This document shows positions 61,305 to 64,000 of a DNA stretch of 64,000 nucleotides, piece by piece. The DNA is from Halobacteriovoraceae bacterium. GTDB lineage: Bacteria > Bdellovibrionota > Bacteriovoracia > Bacteriovoracales > Bacteriovoracaceae. Every line of letters begins with the position of its first letter. The first letter of the stretch is position 1. The stretch spans positions 434,001 through 498,000 of the forward strand of contig JACKAJ010000016.1 in NCBI GenBank assembly GCA_020635135.1, written 5' to 3'. The notes beneath the pieces are model-generated. The model was not told where the DNA came from and did not search any database. It worked only from the letters and a program-made list of their open reading frames with translations. The position numbers and the translations under genes are program-made.

Positions 61305-61631
61305 CTAATTTAAGCCTTTGTCGAGAATGGCGTCTTCAGGTTCTCCTCGATAGTAATAAACAAAAGAGAAACCTGCATTACTAAGATCTTCTGCGGCCTT
61401 CGCAGGCACAGAATTTCCTTTTTCGAGTGTGAAAACAATAATATTGACATCTTTATCGCCACCAACAGCTGACTCTACCGAACTAGCAAATTGTCCCTCT
61501 GTGTAGGCAATATTTTCTATATCTTTGAGATCGTGGGAAGGAGATTGCGAAATATCGATTATCTTGAAATTAAGTCTCTTCGATTTATCTAAGCGCTGCT
61601 TAAAAACTTCTTTTGAAATTTCGTACATCAT
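61305..61631 (-). CDS. Rhodanese-fold protein without catalytic cysteine
   Basis: A 108-residue protein with rhodanese outline: an early NFKIIDISQSPSH strand, then NIIVFTLEKGNSVPAKAAEDLSNAGFSFVYYYRGEPEDA. The sulfur-carrying Cys that usually follows the IIVF strand is replaced by Thr, and no Cys exists in the protein. It is therefore probably a binding or scaffold member. The ATG overlaps the DUF502 stop as ATGA. Confidence 0.7.
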   Translation of the reverse strand: MMYEISKEVFKQRLDKSKRLNFKIIDISQSPSHDLKDIENIAYTEGQFASSVESAVGGDKDVNIIVFTLEKGNSVPAKAAEDLSNAGFSFVYYYRGEPEDAILDKGLN

Positions 61632-62239
61632 GACTTTTGCTCCTTCTTATCCTTTTCTAAGTGAATCCAACCAGTTATACCCAGTTTTAATGCCTTATCA
61701 ACGGGAATATTTGTTTCTTTGATCTTGCTCTTATGAACCAAGACAGTATAACCCCCTAGCATAAAACTTAAAGGTATAAAAACTGCTATCAAATCTTTTG
61801 TGTCATTTTCAAGCCCTAAATCACTGAAATGCTCTCTCGTCACAAGGCCCAGACGCTTTCCAGAATGGGGATCAAATTCCACCCAGACTACTCGCTTCAT
61901 TTTCGATTTAGCATCTTGATTACCAAAAAGCGTTACTAAATCCTTCACAGGACTATATATAGACTTGATAAGGGGCAAACGCTCAAACTGATCCAATAGA
62001 AAGGTGACAAAACGACGCGTAACATAATTACTCACGAGTGACCCACTCAAAATGATCAATATAAAAGTCAGAATAATTCCAAAACCAGGAATATAGTTAT
62101 GTATACCAATGATGGATTTAATGAAACTACCCAAAAGCCGCTCGAGACTAATCGTCACCCAAAACAAAAGGGCGATGGAAATTGAGATGGGGAGGACGAC
62201 AACGAGCCCCTTCCAGAAAAGGCGAGCGATATAAGACAT
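61628..62239 (-). CDS. DUF502-family membrane protein
   Basis: A 203-residue inner-membrane protein with two transmembrane segments (FWKGLVVVLPISISIALLFW; IPGFGIILTFILIILSGSLV) and a soluble end. The family signature SIYSPVKDLVTLF and the following VEFDPHSGKRLGLVT are clear. DUF502 proteins are widespread and of unknown function. It is first in the operon with the rhodanese-like, pepD and SirB-like genes. Confidence 0.88.
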   Translation of the reverse strand: MSYIARLFWKGLVVVLPISISIALLFWVTISLERLLGSFIKSIIGIHNYIPGFGIILTFILIILSGSLVSNYVTRRFVTFLLDQFERLPLIKSIYSPVKDLVTLFGNQDAKSKMKRVVWVEFDPHSGKRLGLVTREHFSDLGLENDTKDLIAVFIPLSFMLGGYTVLVHKSKIKETNIPVDKALKLGITGWIHLEKDKKEQKS

Positions 62240-62282
62240 ACAAGGTTGAATATAGTGAAACTTAGAATTGATGGCAATAAAA

Positions 62283-62305
62283 AAGCGGAGACAATGTCTC
62301 CGCTT
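62283..62305 (-). terminator. Terminator of the histone-H1-like gene
   Basis: AAGCGGAGAC-N3-GTCTCCGCTT forms a perfect 10-bp stem. On the minus strand it is followed by a T-run. It lies 30 bases past the stop of the lysine-repeat gene and 44 bases before the DUF502 start. Confidence 0.85.
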
Positions 62306-62334
62306 CTTTAGATGTAAAAACTAAAATTAGCTTG

Positions 62335-62526
62335 TTACTTCTTTTTTCTTGCAGCTTTTTTTCTTTTTGTAGCTTTTTTCTTAGTAGCTTTTTTCTTAGA
62401 AGCTTTCTTTTTTCTCGTAGCTTTTTTCTTAGTAGCTTTTTTCTTAGAAGCCTTTTTCTTACGAGTTGCTTTCTTCTTAGTAGCTTTTTTCTTAGTAGCT
62501 GCTTTCTTTTTTCTTCTTACTGCCAT
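62335..62526 (-). CDS. Lysine-repeat histone-H1-like protein
   Basis: A 63-residue protein starting at 62526, after a GGGAGGAAG ribosome-binding site. A longer frame to 62550 has no such site. After MAVRRKKK the protein is a run of units such as ATKKKATKKKATRKKKASKK, similar to the C-terminal tail of histone H1 and bacterial Hc1/AlgP-type proteins. It should bind DNA through its charge. The tandem DNA repeats could change in number by slippage. Confidence 0.85.
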   Translation of the reverse strand: MAVRRKKKAATKKKATKKKATRKKKASKKKATKKKATRKKKASKKKATKKKATKRKKAARKKK

Positions 62527-62762
62527 AATCTTCCTCCCAATTAAGGTCACAATAAAAAAACTTTCTTATATAAAAAGCATAAACACATTTTTGTTTCGAT
62601 GCAATCAAAAAAAACACTTTTTCTTAAGTTTTTTGATTTTTTTTTTTCATTTTATCTTTCGGTTAAAACATTAAAAAATTTTACAAAAAAGTTCTCAATT
62701 TATGTAAAAAGAGGAAAAACTTTCGAATTTGAGTAAGAAAACTTTCAATTAAAGTTAGATTT

Positions 62763-62798
62763 CACAAAAAAGTGCAAAATTTTTGACACTTTTTTGTG
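62763..62798 (-). terminator. Probable terminator of clpA
   Basis: CACAAAAAAGTG and CACTTTTTTGTG pair over 12 positions, with further A/T pairing inside. It is 24 bases past the clpA stop. The T-run is inside the stem, so it could work in both directions. Confidence 0.55.
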
Positions 62799-62822
62799 GC
62801 ACTTTGATGAATATCGCTTGTT

Positions 62823-64000
62823 TTACTTAGAATATTGAAAGGAAAGATCGTCGTTTTTAATATCAATCTTAACTTTTCCACCCTTTTCTAATTTTCCAAA
62901 AAGGATTTCATTCGCCAATGTTTTCTTAATTCGCTCATTGATAATTCGAGCGAGTGGCCTTGCACCCAATTTCTGATCATAACCTCTATTCGCGAGCCAA
63001 GTGATCGCTTCGCCTGTCAATTCGAGCTCTATGCCTTTATCGATCAATTGATTTTCAACATCCATGAGGAATTTCTTAACAACATTTTCAATATTATTTG
63101 TCTCAAGTTTATTAAAGTGAATAATAGCATCGAGACGATTTCTAAACTCTGGAGTAAAAAACTTCTTTATCGCTTGATCTCTCTTCACTGGGTTGAAATC
63201 GAGCTTTTCACCGAGTCCAATGCTCCCTGCTTCATACTCTTGAGCCCCAGCATTGCTTGTCATAATAAGGATAACGTTTCTAAAATCAGTCGTTCTACCG
63301 TTAGAATCCATCAGTTTCCCATGATCCATTACTTGCAGAAGAATATTAAAAACATCGGGATGAGCCTTTTCAATCTCGTCGAGCAGAAGCACACAATAAG
63401 GAAATTTATTAATGTTTTCAGTGAGAATTCCGCCTTGATCAAACCCAACATATCCAGGAGGAGCTCCAATTAGCTTCGCAACACTGTGTTTTTCCATATA
63501 TTCAGACATATCAATACGCTCAAAATGAAGCCCTAGTGTGTGAGCTAATTGCTTAGCCAATTCTGTCTTTCCAACCCCAGTTGGGCCAGTAAAGAGAAAT
63601 GAAGCTATGGGCTTGTTTTCGTCTCGTAGACCAGAGCGAGATAGGATGATTGAGTTTGAAACCTTCTCAACGGCCTTATCTTGCCCGTAAATGAGAAGCT
63701 TCAAATCGCGTTCGAGAGTCTTGAGTTTATCTTTTTCGTGCACAGAAACCGATTTTTCAGGGATTCTGGCCATCATTGAAATAATGTATTCGATATCCTC
63801 TATAGATACTTCTTCTCTTTTCTTATCTTCAGGTAGAAGTGTTAAATAGGCTCCCACTTCATCGATCACATCAATAGCTTTATCCGGCAATTTTTTCTCA
63901 TGTAAATGCTTTTGTGACAGATCAACGGCTGCTTGAATCACTTCAGGTGAGTATTTAACTCCGTGATGTTCTTCAAATTTATCTTTAAGACCTAAGATAA
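62823..64000 (-). CDS. clpA: ATP-dependent Clp protease ATPase subunit ClpA, 5' end outside window
   Basis: The last about 392 residues are visible. The frame stays open to the window edge (ILGLKDKFEEHHGVKYSPEV), so the start is outside. Visible are the end of the first AAA+ module, then the D2 module: Walker A LFTGPTGVGKTELAKQL, IGAPPGYVGFDQGG, Walker B VLLLDEIEKAHPDV, and sensor-type LIMTSNAGAQEYE. The C-terminal part GYDQKLGARPLARII is typical. ClpA unfolds proteins for ClpP, including N-end rule substrates made by Aat, whose gene is also in this window. Confidence 0.95.
   Translation of the reverse strand, partial: ILGLKDKFEEHHGVKYSPEVIQAAVDLSQKHLHEKKLPDKAIDVIDEVGAYLTLLPEDKKREEVSIEDIEYIISMMARIPEKSVSVHEKDKLKTLERDLKLLIYGQDKAVEKVSNSIILSRSGLRDENKPIASFLFTGPTGVGKTELAKQLAHTLGLHFERIDMSEYMEKHSVAKLIGAPPGYVGFDQGGILTENINKFPYCVLLLDEIEKAHPDVFNILLQVMDHGKLMDSNGRTTDFRNVILIMTSNAGAQEYEAGSIGLGEKLDFNPVKRDQAIKKFFTPEFRNRLDAIIHFNKLETNNIENVVKKFLMDVENQLIDKGIELELTGEAITWLANRGYDQKLGARPLARIINERIKKTLANEILFGKLEKGGKVKIDIKNDDLSFQYSK

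Noticed and set aside
62332..62544. Plus-strand Ser/Phe/Leu-rich frame opposite the lysine-repeat gene
   Set aside because: Low-complexity mirror of the AAG-rich repeats; no start signal.

Overview
The window looks like one contiguous piece of an AT-rich Gram-negative chromosome. I infer a member of the Bdellovibrionota, closest in style to Bacteriovorax-type organisms. The reasons are the low GC, the flagellar stator genes, the many short secreted proteins and lipoproteins without recognisable families, two very large beta-propeller lipoproteins, a secreted papain-like protease, an FHA/sigma-54 activator and otherwise ordinary proteobacterial housekeeping genes. This placement is inference; no rRNA or marker alignment was possible.

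Layout. 1-6.6 kb: a truncated secreted protein, then a minus-strand block (RluA-type pseudouridine synthase, MotB, MotA, a secreted unknown, a secreted nucleoside-hydrolase-like protein, a small secreted unknown). 6.7-16.4 kb, plus strand: hemN, a large secreted unknown, a class I aminotransferase, a 14-repeat RCC1 propeller lipoprotein carrying a one-base frameshift, and a dockerin-like secreted protein behind a long 5' hairpin. 16.4-19.8 kb: two small exported proteins, tRNA-Leu(UAA), and an orphan fused protein with the outline of respiratory complex I subunits NuoC and NuoD but without the quinone-site histidines, followed by a 41-codon gene. 19.8-29.3 kb: housekeeping operons (2-hydroxyacid dehydrogenase, ureohydrolase, aat; map and an iron-sulfur-type protein; accA-yicC-gmk-rsh; a BamE-like lipoprotein). 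29.5-35 kb: a FliL-like membrane protein, the FHA/sigma-54 activator, engB, and an acyltransferase-SDR pair.

35.2-37 kb is the most accessory stretch: intact tRNA-Leu(CAA), the C-terminal stump of a probable recombinase pointing at it, a decayed second tRNA-Leu(CAA), an RHH/RelE-type toxin-antitoxin pair and a 22-bp perfect hairpin. 37.2-42.5 kb: a papain-like protease, a carbonic anhydrase-DUF1275 operon facing an NhaR-like LysR regulator, and a DEAD-box helicase. 42.8-51.3 kb: a gene remnant, a 12-repeat NHL propeller lipoprotein, a di-heme peroxidase, a peroxiredoxin-like protein, a heptad-type lipoprotein and small exported unknowns. 51.3-64 kb: aspS-fadB-fadA, a DUF192 protein, an FtsB-like protein, YggT, an inverted pair of four-helix-bundle genes inside a 16-bp inverted repeat, a DUF502/rhodanese-like/pepD/SirB-like operon, a lysine-repeat histone-H1-like protein, and the 3' part of clpA.

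Functional themes are motility (MotAB, FliL-like), stringent response and nucleotide supply (gmk, rsh), fatty-acid synthesis and beta-oxidation (accA, fadBA), oxidant defence (peroxidase, peroxiredoxin) and low-oxygen metabolism (hemN, with FNR-type dyads nearby). The best candidates for something undescribed are the orphan NuoCD-like protein with its small partner, the cysteine-paired RCC1 double propeller, and the symmetric four-helix-bundle module.
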